Below are positions 6,948 to 15,175 of a stretch of 18,015 nt of DNA, piece by piece; position 1 is the stretch's first letter; every line of letters begins with the position of its first letter. The DNA lies in contig CALAQQ010000137.1 of assembly GCA_937888485.1 (NCBI GenBank), positions 1 to 18,015 of the forward strand. The letters are read 5' to 3'. The notes beneath the pieces are model-generated. The model had not been told where the DNA came from. It did not search any database and was given only the letters and a program-made list of their open reading frames with translations. A program made the position numbers and the translations under genes. Source of the DNA: an uncultured Clostridia bacterium. GTDB lineage: Bacteria > Bacillota > Clostridia > Oscillospirales > Acutalibacteraceae.

Positions 6948-8231
6948 CTATTTCACAACAATATCAAGCGCAGGCTCGCCTGCTTTTTTCATATGTTCAA
7001 CAAGAATTGCACGAAGTTCTGATTTTGTCTGAGAGAATGCGGGATTATCGATAAGATTTGTTCTTTCATAGGGGTCATTCTTCAGGTCATAGAGGAAATC
7101 TTCCGTGTAATAATCGGCAAATGCTCTGTCCTCATTTTTAGCCGATACGCTGTATTTCCATCTGTCGGTACGAACAGCCCTGCCAATCTGACTTTCGGAA
7201 ATCTGCATGAATACGCTCTCGTGTCCTTTTTTGTCTGTAAGGCTCTTGCCCATGAAATGTTCGGGGATTTTAACACCGGCAATATCAAGAACTGTTGCCG
7301 GAAGGTCAATAAGAGAAACAAGCTCATCGACCTTACCGCCGCCTGTGAATGCGCCGCCTGTTATAACGAGGGGAACTTTTATGCTGTTTTCATGGCATGA
7401 ACGCTTGTATTCAAGGTTTCTTGTTCTGAAATGGCAGCCGTGGTCGGAGGTGTAAATAATAACTGTATTGTCATAAATACCTTCGTCCTTGAGGGTCTGA
7501 ATGAGTTTTCCGAAATTTTCGTCAACTCTGTTACAGCAGGCAAGGTATGACGGCATCTGCATTCTCCAGTCGCCGATTGTTCCTTTGAGATCACCGGGCA
7601 CTTCATAATCCTTGAACTTATTTTTAAGACCCTTCGGCGATTCAAAACGAAGACGGTCATTCTGATGATGGGGTTCAAGCTGTGAGATGAACATAAAGAA
7701 AGGCTTATCGTGATCCTTTTTTATATATTCAATTGCATAGTCATTGATTTTGTCAGCTCTGTAACCCTTGAATTCAAGTCTGTTATTGTTTTCGTCGAAA
7801 ACATATCCGTTATATCCGTGTGAAGTGAATTCAAGAACATCCGATGCTCTCCAGTAATCATATCCGCCTCTGCGTTCAACAGGAGTGGGTTTTGTTGCCA
7901 GACGGTGTTCCTTATCTGATGCAAGATGCCATTTGCCGATATATGCGGTGTCATAGCCTGCTTCGGTAAGATAATGAGCAATTCCTTTGGTATCGGCAGG
8001 GAGAGCTATATTGTTTCGGTAACAGCCGTTCTGAGTTGCATAAACTCCGCTTTGAAGACATGCTCGCATGGGACCGCAAACAGGCTGACATGAGAAGGCA
8101 TTCTCGAACAGAGTTCCTTCTTCGGCGATTTTATCAAGATTCGGAGTTACGGGAAGTTTCTGACCGTAGCAACCTGCCGAATCGGCTCTCTGCTGGTCTG
8201 AAAAATAAAAAATAATGTTTGGTTTATTCAT
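6948..8231 (-). CDS. Sulfatase (S1 arylsulfatase type, Cys-type, formylglycine-dependent)
   Basis: 427 residues. The start KPNIIFYFSDQQRAD is the first strand of the alkaline-phosphatase-like fold, with metal ligand Asp12. Cys52 in CGPMR (C-x-P-x-R) is the residue converted to formylglycine. YIGKWHLA supplies Lys100 and His102, and YTSDHG supplies Asp263 and His264. All core catalytic and calcium-binding motifs are thus present. The enzyme removes sulfate esters from sugars. No signal peptide is visible, so it should act in the cytosol on imported sulfated mono- or oligosaccharides. The substrate cannot be read from the sequence. It lies 12 nt downstream of the maturase gene and is surely cotranscribed with it. 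An SD (GGAG) precedes the ATG. Confidence 0.92.
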   Translation of the reverse strand: MNKPNIIFYFSDQQRADSAGCYGQKLPVTPNLDKIAEEGTLFENAFSCQPVCGPMRACLQSGVYATQNGCYRNNIALPADTKGIAHYLTEAGYDTAYIGKWHLASDKEHRLATKPTPVERRGGYDYWRASDVLEFTSHGYNGYVFDENNNRLEFKGYRADKINDYAIEYIKKDHDKPFFMFISQLEPHHQNDRLRFESPKGLKNKFKDYEVPGDLKGTIGDWRMQMPSYLACCNRVDENFGKLIQTLKDEGIYDNTVIIYTSDHGCHFRTRNLEYKRSCHENSIKVPLVITGGAFTGGGKVDELVSLIDLPATVLDIAGVKIPEHFMGKSLTDKKGHESVFMQISESQIGRAVRTDRWKYSVSAKNEDRAFADYYTEDFLYDLKNDPYERTNLIDNPAFSQTKSELRAILVEHMKKAGEPALDIVVK

Positions 8232-8243
8232 ATATATTTTCTC

Positions 8244-9308
8244 CTATCTTACAGATTGAAGCTTTTCGATTGCATGAAGAATAAAATCCATTTGCGGACA
8301 GTATCCCGAAAGCTCATTATAAAGTTTTCTGTATCTTTTACAGCCTCCTCCGCAAAGAGGTTTAACTCTGCACGAAGAACACAGACTGTTTTTCGGTTCA
8401 TCATATTCAAAGAATTTTCGGAGACCGTCGCTGTTAAGGATATCGTTTATATCTGATGTGTTAATGTTGGCACATTTGAATTCATCAAGGCAGTAGAAAT
8501 CGCAGGGATAACAAGTACCGTCGGATTCAACAACAAGCTGTGCATTGCATCTTCCGCTTGCACCGCATTGCTCTGCAACACCTTTTGTAAGAAGGGAAAG
8601 GAGATTGTCAAAGTCTCTTACATAAAAATGATTGCCCTTTGAAACCTCAGCAAACCATAAATTAAAAAATCTTTTCTTGAATCTTGCAAGCTGTTTTGCG
8701 CTGAGACTGTAATCGGCTTTTTCACCGTTTAACGGGTCAAGGCAATAAATCGGCTGAACATCTCTGAAACCGTTTTCTATATAAAAATCAAAAAGTCTTG
8801 AAGCTTCGGCTTTTGCGGTTATAACTGAAAGAATATTGAATTCAACAGAGTGTTTTTTCAAAAGCTCAATTCCCTGCATGGCTTTATCAAATGATTTGCT
8901 TCGTTGTTTATCATGCAAAGCCTTCTCACCGTCTATTGAAACACCGATAAGAAAATTGTTTTCTTTAAAAAAGACTGCCAGTTCTTCATCAATCAAAGTT
9001 CCGTTTGTCTGGAGAGAATAATTGATAACGCTTCCGTCAGTTTTGTGCTTTTGGGCTATTTCAACGAAACTTTTGAAAAAATCGATGCCCGCCAAAAGAG
9101 GCTCTCCGCCTTGAAACATAAATGTTAAAACAGAGTTTTCACCGCAGAAATCAAACATTTTTTTGATAAGATTTTCAGCAGTTTCAATATCCATGATTTT
9201 GTCAGGATTGTTAGTTCTTTTTTCGGCCTCATCGCAATAAAAACAATAGCTGCACTTAAGATTGCACAGTGATGAAGCAGGTTTTACCAATGCGGTCATA
9301 TTCCGCAT
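8244..9308 (-). CDS. Anaerobic sulfatase-maturating enzyme (radical SAM, SPASM)
   Basis: 354 residues. CNLKCSYC (Cys15, 19, 22) is the CX3CX2C radical SAM cluster site; MFQGGEPLL (GGEP 67-70) binds SAM. The C-terminal SPASM region has Cys248, 254, 266, 269, 273, 310, 313, 319, 323 and 337, with CGASGRC, CYPCDFYC and CSSCRVKPLCGGGC placed as in anSMEs, which hold two auxiliary 4Fe-4S clusters. The enzyme oxidises the Cys of a C-x-P-x-R motif to formylglycine without oxygen, as required by the Cys-type sulfatase encoded next. The first ATG is preferred because AGGTGG lies 4 nt upstream; a Met three codons later is too far from it. It is the first gene of the pair. Confidence 0.93.
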   Translation of the reverse strand: MRNMTALVKPASSLCNLKCSYCFYCDEAEKRTNNPDKIMDIETAENLIKKMFDFCGENSVLTFMFQGGEPLLAGIDFFKSFVEIAQKHKTDGSVINYSLQTNGTLIDEELAVFFKENNFLIGVSIDGEKALHDKQRSKSFDKAMQGIELLKKHSVEFNILSVITAKAEASRLFDFYIENGFRDVQPIYCLDPLNGEKADYSLSAKQLARFKKRFFNLWFAEVSKGNHFYVRDFDNLLSLLTKGVAEQCGASGRCNAQLVVESDGTCYPCDFYCLDEFKCANINTSDINDILNSDGLRKFFEYDEPKNSLCSSCRVKPLCGGGCKRYRKLYNELSGYCPQMDFILHAIEKLQSVR

Positions 9309-9349
9309 AAAACCACCTCTTTTGCCAATAGTAATTCGGGTGATGAAAA

Positions 9350-9733
9350 TTGAAATTCAAAGAATACTTAATATGTTTCGGTATCGGAGCATTTGCCTAC
9401 GGACTGATAGAGGTTGCCGTCAGAGGTTATACCCACTGGACAATGGCGATAACGGGAGGACTTGTCCTTGTTATACTCAACGCTGTTAACAAGAATAAAA
9501 AAATCGGATTATTTGCACGTTGCCTTATCGGTGCTCTTGTTATTACAAGCCTTGAGTTTACAGTTGGAATGATAGTCAATGTAGGACTTGGATGGAATGT
9601 CTGGGATTACTCGGAAAAACCGTTCAATCTTTACGGTCAGATATGTCCGTTCTTTTCAATCGGTTGGTTTTTTCTGAGTATACCCGCATACTATATATGC
9701 TCGCAGATTGAAAAACGACTCAGCTTGCGCTGA
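9350..9733 (+). CDS. Small membrane protein of the PF06541 (putative ABC transporter permease, CmpB-like) family
   Basis: 127 residues starting at TTG 9350. An in-frame TGA at 9344-9346 excludes a longer protein, and GGGTGA lies 6 nt upstream as SD. Four hydrophobic segments are visible (about 7-25, 32-47, 54-75, 96-116). The phrase VWDYSEKPFNLYGQICPFFSIGW closely matches the conserved loop of PF06541, whose name suggests a transporter although no biochemical role is established. It starts 41 nt from the divergent maturase gene. Its 3' end overlaps the end of the convergent amidase gene by 14 nt, with no terminator between them. Confidence 0.75.
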   Translation: MKFKEYLICFGIGAFAYGLIEVAVRGYTHWTMAITGGLVLVILNAVNKNKKIGLFARCLIGALVITSLEFTVGMIVNVGLGWNVWDYSEKPFNLYGQICPFFSIGWFFLSIPAYYICSQIEKRLSLR

Positions 9734-12653
9734 TATAATTCTTGATGCCATCAACGGTTGCAGAGGCAAGAATATCTCGGTTGCCTGCGTCCTGTAATAC
9801 CGAGCATTCGGAAATATTGGAAACAAAACCGTATTCAACAAGAATTGCGGGGCATTCTTCAACTCTTGTGACTCTGAACGCATAGAAATCAGCATTTCTG
9901 TCTACTTTGCTCAAAAAGCTTTCAGATTTTCCTGCGTAAATTTTTGTTTTGTATGCATTTACGATGCTGTCGTGGACAGCTTTTGCGAGAGGCTGAGAAT
10001 ATGCTCTGTAATAGTAAGCCGATGTTCCCATTGCCGAAGCTGAGCCGCTTGAATCGCAATGAACAGAGATAAACATATCAGGTTCGGCATTTCTTACTGC
10101 GGAGTTTCTGTCTGTATAACAAACCCAATTGTCTGTTGTTCTTGTCATGAGCACTTTTGCACCTTCAGCCTCAAGACGGTCTTTAATTTTTGTTGCGATT
10201 GAAAGGTTGATATCCTTTTCGTTTCCGAAGCTTGACGAAGAAACGGCACAGGGTGCACCGGGGTCAATACCGCCGTGACCGGGATCAAGCATAATTGTAT
10301 AACCGCTGAGAGATGATGAGGGTTTATGTTTTATTGAAATGACAAGATAACCGTCTTTGTCATATTCATAATGGAAACCGTAGAATTTGCCGGTGTTTGC
10401 AAGCTCAAGAGTGAGGGTAACTGTTGATTTTGCAGAGTCGGTTGACCATTTACCGCCGGTGCAAACTCCGTTTGAAACAGTAATATTACCTTCTGCATTG
10501 GTTGTGTCGGCAAAAACGAATTCAATTCCCGTGCAGGAGAGAGATGAAACTCTGACAGGACGGCTGTTATAGTTTGTGTAGGACTGTCCGAGGAGCTTAG
10601 CGTTGAACGGGACTGGTCTGTTCATGTCAAGTTTTATAACGGTTTTACCGTCTGAAGTTCCGCTTGAAACAACTTTTATGCTGTTTTTGGGCATAACGTA
10701 ACCGCTTTTTATGCTGACATGGGTTATCTCGCCTTCATTACCCGATGCAAGTCTTTCTTCTCTGCGCTGTTCTACCTTTATCCCCGATGAAAGTATATAG
10801 AACTTGTCTCCGTCAAAGGTTGAAGAAGTTTTGACATAGTCAACAGTACCTTTGAGAAGAGGTGAACAGTCGGGAACAGAGAATGTACTTGTTGTGTTAC
10901 CGGGATACGCTTCAACATAGTCTTCGATTATTTCGCATATCGTTGCTGTTCCGAGTCCGTAGTTTTCGGAATAGAAATATTTCTGAAGTCTGTCTTTTTC
11001 GGAGAGGGTTGGACTTTGCTGAGTTGTAACCGATGATTCAGGTTCATTTGTTTCCGATGTGTTTTCTGAAACTGATGTTCCTGTTTCATCTGTCGGATTA
11101 CCGATATCAGATTCTGAAACTGCGGTTGTTTCGGTCGGCTTTTCTGTTGTGGTTATAACCTGTGTTGTGGTGGGTGCAGATGTAGGAGGGGGAGGCGGAG
11201 GTGCAACAATTTCGTTTGCGCTGACTGAAATGTTAGCACCGTTCAATGATTCTGTAAGACCGCTGTATTTTGCGGTAACTTTATATTTTCCGAGCTTCTG
11301 AACCTTTTCCGTTCCTGCGGGAGCGGTAAGTGAAGCGGTGAAATTTCCGAAATCGGATTCTTTGTCGATTGTGTTTTCTTCATCGCTGTTGTCTGTGAAA
11401 TTCATGGGGTAGGTCTTACCGTTCCATGTAACGCTGACTGTTGCTTTTTTGTGTGCAACGGCAGAAATTTCAATTATCATGTCGCCCGGTACAGAAATGT
11501 CTTCCGAGGGAGTAACCGATTTGAGAAGCTTGATTTTGTATGTTACATCGTATTTATAGGTTTTGCCTTTGTGTTCGAATTTTATTGTGTTTTTACCTGG
11601 TGTGAGTTCGCAGTCGACCGAAAAATCACCTGTTTTTGCAACAGTCATTTTCTGACCGTTGCAGAGAAGGTCATATGCGGGACTGCTTGTGCCCTTGAAA
11701 GTTACCGATGACTGTTCAACGGTAAAGCTTGTCTTTTTGTGGTTTGTAATTTTGAATTCTTTATCAAGGAGATATGTATCTCGTTTCTGAATATAATTGA
11801 GAACTATTTCCGAACTTGTTCCCGTTGCGGTTGAAATTTCGGAATACGGCATGAAGCTGAGAGCTTTGCACATAGACATATCGGCAGACTTGGAAATAAT
11901 TTCTATTAATTTTGAAGCTTTATCCGTTGAATATTTTGAAAGACCGGTAAGGTCATGGCAAAGCCAGAGAGGAGCTGTTTTTTCATTCCAAACGGTCTGT
12001 GCAGCTTCAAATGATGAGTCCTGACCGTTGGTGTGTGTGATGAAAATAAAATCTGCATTTCCCGAGGAAATAAGACCGGTAAGAGAATCGGAAGCCTTTG
12101 AAGAATAGACGGGTTCAATACCTATCTGCATATTGGAGTCGGCAGTTTTTATTTTTTCACATATAGTGTTTATTTCCGTAGTATAATTTCCGATTGTTTC
12201 ATCCTTACCGCTGAGAATAATGAAGTCGGTGTTGAATTCTTCGATGAATGAAACTGCATAGTCGGGATTTTCCGATATATCTGCATGAACTCCGAAATAA
12301 AGATTGTTTGATTTCGCTGTTTCAAGAAGCAAAGCAACCTTTTCTGCGTTTTCTTCGTTGAGTTCAAAAATAACGGTGTTGAATCCGAGTTTTGAATAAT
12401 TTGCAAGCTCAGATGTGCTTTTTTCACTGTATTTATTGAAAACAGCTGCAATTATTGATGCAGGAGTCTGTGTTTTCGGTCTGCCGGTAACAGGCGGTTC
12501 TGTGGTTTCGGTTACAGGAACGGTTGTTGTTTGTGTAACCTCTTCTTTTTTGAATTCATCAAATTTACCCGTTGCGAACATTGCTGTAATAATTCCGACA
12601 ATTACAACGAGTATACCAATAATCGAACCTATGAGGATTTTATCTTTCTTCAT
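9720..12653 (-). CDS. Membrane-anchored multidomain N-acetylmuramoyl-L-alanine amidase (Amidase_3)
   Basis: 977 residues. A hydrophobic anchor (about 6-28) and Thr/Pro linker (40-64) precede a barrel-like domain (about 64-290: ASIIAAVFNKY, LGFNTVIFEL, LYFGVHADIS, TDFIILSG, ADFIFITHTNG). Ig-like beta domains (about 300-480), a PPPPPP tract with a Ser/Thr-rich linker (485-550) and an AMIN-like beta region (about 590-780) follow. The C-terminal Amidase_3 domain (784-977) has all four expected zinc/catalytic residues: His793 (DPGHGG), Glu812 (GNEKD), His865 (SVHCD) and Glu940 (VEYGF). Amidase_3 enzymes cut the MurNAc-L-Ala bond, stripping peptides from peptidoglycan. The start overlaps the GHL10 stop by 14 nt, with GGAG 7 nt before the ATG, so the two are translationally coupled. 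The barrel lacks the DGIxxDDYFYP motif of GHL10 and may be non-catalytic. Confidence 0.9.
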   Translation of the reverse strand: MKKDKILIGSIIGILVVIVGIITAMFATGKFDEFKKEEVTQTTTVPVTETTEPPVTGRPKTQTPASIIAAVFNKYSEKSTSELANYSKLGFNTVIFELNEENAEKVALLLETAKSNNLYFGVHADISENPDYAVSFIEEFNTDFIILSGKDETIGNYTTEINTICEKIKTADSNMQIGIEPVYSSKASDSLTGLISSGNADFIFITHTNGQDSSFEAAQTVWNEKTAPLWLCHDLTGLSKYSTDKASKLIEIISKSADMSMCKALSFMPYSEISTATGTSSEIVLNYIQKRDTYLLDKEFKITNHKKTSFTVEQSSVTFKGTSSPAYDLLCNGQKMTVAKTGDFSVDCELTPGKNTIKFEHKGKTYKYDVTYKIKLLKSVTPSEDISVPGDMIIEISAVAHKKATVSVTWNGKTYPMNFTDNSDEENTIDKESDFGNFTASLTAPAGTEKVQKLGKYKVTAKYSGLTESLNGANISVSANEIVAPPPPPPTSAPTTTQVITTTEKPTETTAVSESDIGNPTDETGTSVSENTSETNEPESSVTTQQSPTLSEKDRLQKYFYSENYGLGTATICEIIEDYVEAYPGNTTSTFSVPDCSPLLKGTVDYVKTSSTFDGDKFYILSSGIKVEQRREERLASGNEGEITHVSIKSGYVMPKNSIKVVSSGTSDGKTVIKLDMNRPVPFNAKLLGQSYTNYNSRPVRVSSLSCTGIEFVFADTTNAEGNITVSNGVCTGGKWSTDSAKSTVTLTLELANTGKFYGFHYEYDKDGYLVISIKHKPSSSLSGYTIMLDPGHGGIDPGAPCAVSSSSFGNEKDINLSIATKIKDRLEAEGAKVLMTRTTDNWVCYTDRNSAVRNAEPDMFISVHCDSSGSASAMGTSAYYYRAYSQPLAKAVHDSIVNAYKTKIYAGKSESFLSKVDRNADFYAFRVTRVEECPAILVEYGFVSNISECSVLQDAGNRDILASATVDGIKNYISAS

Positions 12654-13848
12654 CTTTTTTCTCCGTTATAATGGTGTTTCTCATGTTGCTTATTTCTTCT
12701 TTGCAGTTGTTGCTGATAAGATTTCCGTAGGAAAAAACAACAAAACCGCAGTAGTTTTTGTTATTTCTTATTGTTTCAACCTGATTTGCAAGGTTGTTCT
12801 TTTTAGTTTGCCAGTCTGATTCTTCGTTTTCGTTCATATAAGAAAAATTTTTATCGCATTTATATGCCGCAATACCGCAAGCAAGATTAACCGATTTGTT
12901 TCTTTCGAAAGTGCTCCAATCAGAAAGAGCTTTTTCGAATGGATGGGTTTCATGATTGAAGCCGAAATAAATCTGCGGTATTATCAAATCGGCGTAACCT
13001 TTTGAGGACAGCCACATACGGCAGTCTGCATAGAGCTTATTTTCATTTGTATCGATATTTGCGGAAGGGCTTATGCTGAAAATCAATTCTTCATTTTCAA
13101 ACTTGACTGCAGAATAAAGCGATGCAATAAACGCGTTTACGTTTGTCTTTCTCCATTCAGAAAGGGAGAGTTTACCGCCGTCTGACAAATGTTTTTCGAA
13201 TTGAATTTTATCAATGCTTTCATCTGTTGACGGATAAAAATAATCATCGATATGAATGCCGTCGATAGCATATTTTTCGATAATTTCTTTGATGCCGTCA
13301 AGAATAAGCTTATGATTGGAAACGCAGGTCGGATTGTAATAAATTCCATTGTCAAGAATACATATTTCGCCGTCTTTGTTTCCCGAATCAAATATTTTTT
13401 TGGCAGGATTATTTTCACATAATGCAGAAATATCCGTCTTTGATGATATTCTGAACGGATTAATCCAGCCGTGAACGGATATGCCGTATTTTCCGGCACT
13501 TTCAAGCATGATTTCAAACGGGTCAAAGGGGAGAGAATTGCCCTGACTGCCTGCAATATATGCCGAATAGGGGAAAATATCAGATTCATAAAATGCGTCG
13601 GAAAATGCTCTGAGATGAACAAAAGCGGTGTTCAGACCGCAGTTTTTGATTGTTTCAAACATCCTGTCTGTTTCGGCAAGATATTCGGCATGAGATTTTC
13701 CGTATGCGCTTATATGGTCGTAGCATGAAATCCAGACTCCTCTTAATTCTTTCGGAGAATCGGGAGTCTTGTTTTTTTCTTCATTTTCAAGTTGACATGA
13801 TGAGAATAAAAGGCATATAATCATCATGAAAGGGATGATTTTTTTCAT
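12640..13848 (-). CDS. GHL10 family glycosidase-like lipoprotein (PF02638, DigH/YngK-like)
   Basis: 402 residues with a lipoprotein signal (MKKIIPFMMI, lipobox FSSC, Cys18). Residues about 34-375 form a GHL10 barrel: LRGVWISCYDH, LNTAFVHLRAFSDAFYESD, YGISVHGWINPFR, the hallmark IDGIHIDDYFYP (195-206, Asp201/202), IFSISPSA and DLIIPQIYFGF. Characterised relatives such as E. coli DigH (YddW) cleave denuded peptidoglycan glycan strands, i.e. glycan from which peptides have been removed. Because the next gene, overlapping by 14 nt, encodes the amidase that would generate such strands, the two likely act in sequence on the cell wall. The enzyme's own activity is inferred from family knowledge. SD AGGAC precedes the ATG. 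Confidence 0.88.
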   Translation of the reverse strand: MKKIIPFMMIICLLFSSCQLENEEKNKTPDSPKELRGVWISCYDHISAYGKSHAEYLAETDRMFETIKNCGLNTAFVHLRAFSDAFYESDIFPYSAYIAGSQGNSLPFDPFEIMLESAGKYGISVHGWINPFRISSKTDISALCENNPAKKIFDSGNKDGEICILDNGIYYNPTCVSNHKLILDGIKEIIEKYAIDGIHIDDYFYPSTDESIDKIQFEKHLSDGGKLSLSEWRKTNVNAFIASLYSAVKFENEELIFSISPSANIDTNENKLYADCRMWLSSKGYADLIIPQIYFGFNHETHPFEKALSDWSTFERNKSVNLACGIAAYKCDKNFSYMNENEESDWQTKKNNLANQVETIRNNKNYCGFVVFSYGNLISNNCKEEISNMRNTIITEKKDEER

Positions 13849-13875
13849 ATTGCTGTCCTTTCATTGTTCGTCAAC

Positions 13876-13881
13876 TATAAT
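13876..13881 (+). promoter_or_regulatory. -10 box for the DUF1294 gene
   Basis: A perfect TATAAT; the -35 region at 17-18 nt upstream is poor. A start about 7 nt downstream (near 13888) would fall after the ATG at 13884 and so supports the later ATG at 13905 as the translation start. Confidence 0.45.
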
Positions 13882-13904
13882 CTATGTTTAAAGGATTGTT
13901 TAAA

Positions 13905-14198
13905 ATGCCATTATTATTTTCGAAATTTATTCTGATTTATTTTGCTGTAATATCACTTGTTGCTGTTGTAATGACAGTAGCCGATAAATCCAAGGCAAAA
14001 AGAGATGCATGGAGGATACCCGAAGCGACTCTCATGCTGGTAGGTTTTTTCGGTGGTGCGCTTGCAATGTATGTAACCATGAAAACAGTCAGGCATAAGA
14101 CAAAGCATAAAAAATTCATGATTGGTCTTCCGCTTGAAATTGCACTTCATTCGGTAATTGCCTGTCTGATTATTTTCGGAAATTTCAATTTATTTTGA
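13905..14198 (+). CDS. DUF1294 family small membrane protein
   Basis: 97 residues from the ATG at 13905. An ATG seven codons earlier has no SD and lies upstream of the predicted transcription start, whereas AAAGGA at 13890-13895 serves the later one. Hydrophobic segments (about 6-25, 42-62, 78-95) flank the family signature: ADKSKAKRDAWRIPE, then LMLVGFFGGALAMY, then RHKTKHKKF. These match DUF1294 (PF06961), an inner-membrane family of unknown function. The gene is monocistronic, divergent from the GHL10-amidase operon, and followed by a strong hairpin. Confidence 0.85.
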   Translation: MPLLFSKFILIYFAVISLVAVVMTVADKSKAKRDAWRIPEATLMLVGFFGGALAMYVTMKTVRHKTKHKKFMIGLPLEIALHSVIACLIIFGNFNLF

Positions 14199-14200
14199 AT

Positions 14201-14228
14201 AAAGGCGGGATACGGATATCCCGCCTTT
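14201..14228. terminator. Bidirectional terminator between DUF1294 and metA
   Basis: A 12-bp perfect stem, AAAGGCGGGATA (14201-14212) with TATCCCGCCTTT (14217-14228), has a CGGA loop. It is followed by CTCTTTT on the plus strand and an ATTCAAAATAAATT exit on the minus strand. It is placed between convergent stops. Confidence 0.9.
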
Positions 14229-14233
14229 CTCTT

Positions 14234-15148
14234 TTAAAGTGTGTTCAGATCGTAGGGTGTCTTCTGATAAACGAAATAATTAAGCCAATTGGTGAAAAGC
14301 AGATTTGCCGTTCCTTTCCAGCTCATTTTGGGCATCATTGAAGGATCATCGTCCGGAAAATAGTTGAATGGAACTTTGATATCAAGTCCTTTGTTTTTAT
14401 CTCTGAAATATTCCCGTGCAAGAGTTTCTCTGTCGTACTCAGAATGACCGGTTGCAAAAAACTTTCTGCAGTCCATGTCCGAAACAAGATGAACACCTGC
14501 ATAATCCGAGTGCGAAAGTATCTGTAAATCTTTGACAAGCGCTATGTCACTTCTTCTGTTTTCGGTATGTCTTGAATGAGGAACATAGAAAACATCGTCA
14601 ATACCTCTCATGAGGGGATGATACGAATCGAGGCACTTGTGAGGAAAAACACCGAAAAGCTTTTCTTCAAGAGGATATTTCGGAACGCCGTAATGATAAT
14701 ATAAAGCTGCCTGAGCACCCCAGCAGATATGGAATGTCGAATAAACATTCTTTTTGCTCCATTCAAAAATTTCGCAAAGCTCCTCCCAATAATCAACCTG
14801 TTCAAATTCAAGAAGCTCAACAGGTGCACCCGTAACAATAAGACCGTCATATTTTTTGTGACTGATTTCATCGAAGGTTTTATAGAATTTGAGCATGTGT
14901 TCTTCGGAAATGTTCTTTGATTTATGTGATTTCATCTGAAGAAGCTCAATTTCAACCTGAAGAGGAGAGTTACTGAGAAGCCTTAAAATCTGTGTTTCTG
15001 TTTCGATTTTTGTCGGCATAAGATTGAGTATGAGGATATAAAGAGGTCTGATATCCTGCTTCATTGCTCTCTCTTCGGTCATGACAAAGATGTTTTCCGA
15101 TTCAAGAGCGTGATGAGCAGGAAGCTCATTGGCTATTTTAATTGGCAA
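14234..15148 (-). CDS. metA: Homoserine O-acetyltransferase, MetA type
   Basis: 304 residues from a TTG at 15148 with GGTGA upstream; MPIKIANELPAH is the conserved MetA N-terminus. Cys142 in FHICWGAQA is the acyl-accepting nucleophile. His235 and Glu237 in ATGHSEYDRE complete the triad, with spacing and numbering as in E. coli MetA. Residue 111, in VTGAPVELLEF, is Glu. Published work on Bacillus cereus MetA shows that Glu111 selects acetyl-CoA while Gly111 (as in E. coli) selects succinyl-CoA. The enzyme therefore probably makes O-acetylhomoserine, the first committed step of methionine synthesis, in the cytosol. It follows the ECF gene by 27 nt. No SAM riboswitch or T-box is visible in that gap, so expression probably depends on the upstream leader. 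Confidence 0.93.
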   Translation of the reverse strand: MPIKIANELPAHHALESENIFVMTEERAMKQDIRPLYILILNLMPTKIETETQILRLLSNSPLQVEIELLQMKSHKSKNISEEHMLKFYKTFDEISHKKYDGLIVTGAPVELLEFEQVDYWEELCEIFEWSKKNVYSTFHICWGAQAALYYHYGVPKYPLEEKLFGVFPHKCLDSYHPLMRGIDDVFYVPHSRHTENRRSDIALVKDLQILSHSDYAGVHLVSDMDCRKFFATGHSEYDRETLAREYFRDKNKGLDIKVPFNYFPDDDPSMMPKMSWKGTANLLFTNWLNYFVYQKTPYDLNTL

Positions 15149-15175
15149 ATTGATTCACCGACTTTCAACTGATAA

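Noticed and set aside
15149..15175. A methionine-responsive element (SAM riboswitch or T-box) directly before metA
   Set aside because: Only 27 nt separate metA from the ECF gene, too short for either, and no characteristic motif is present.
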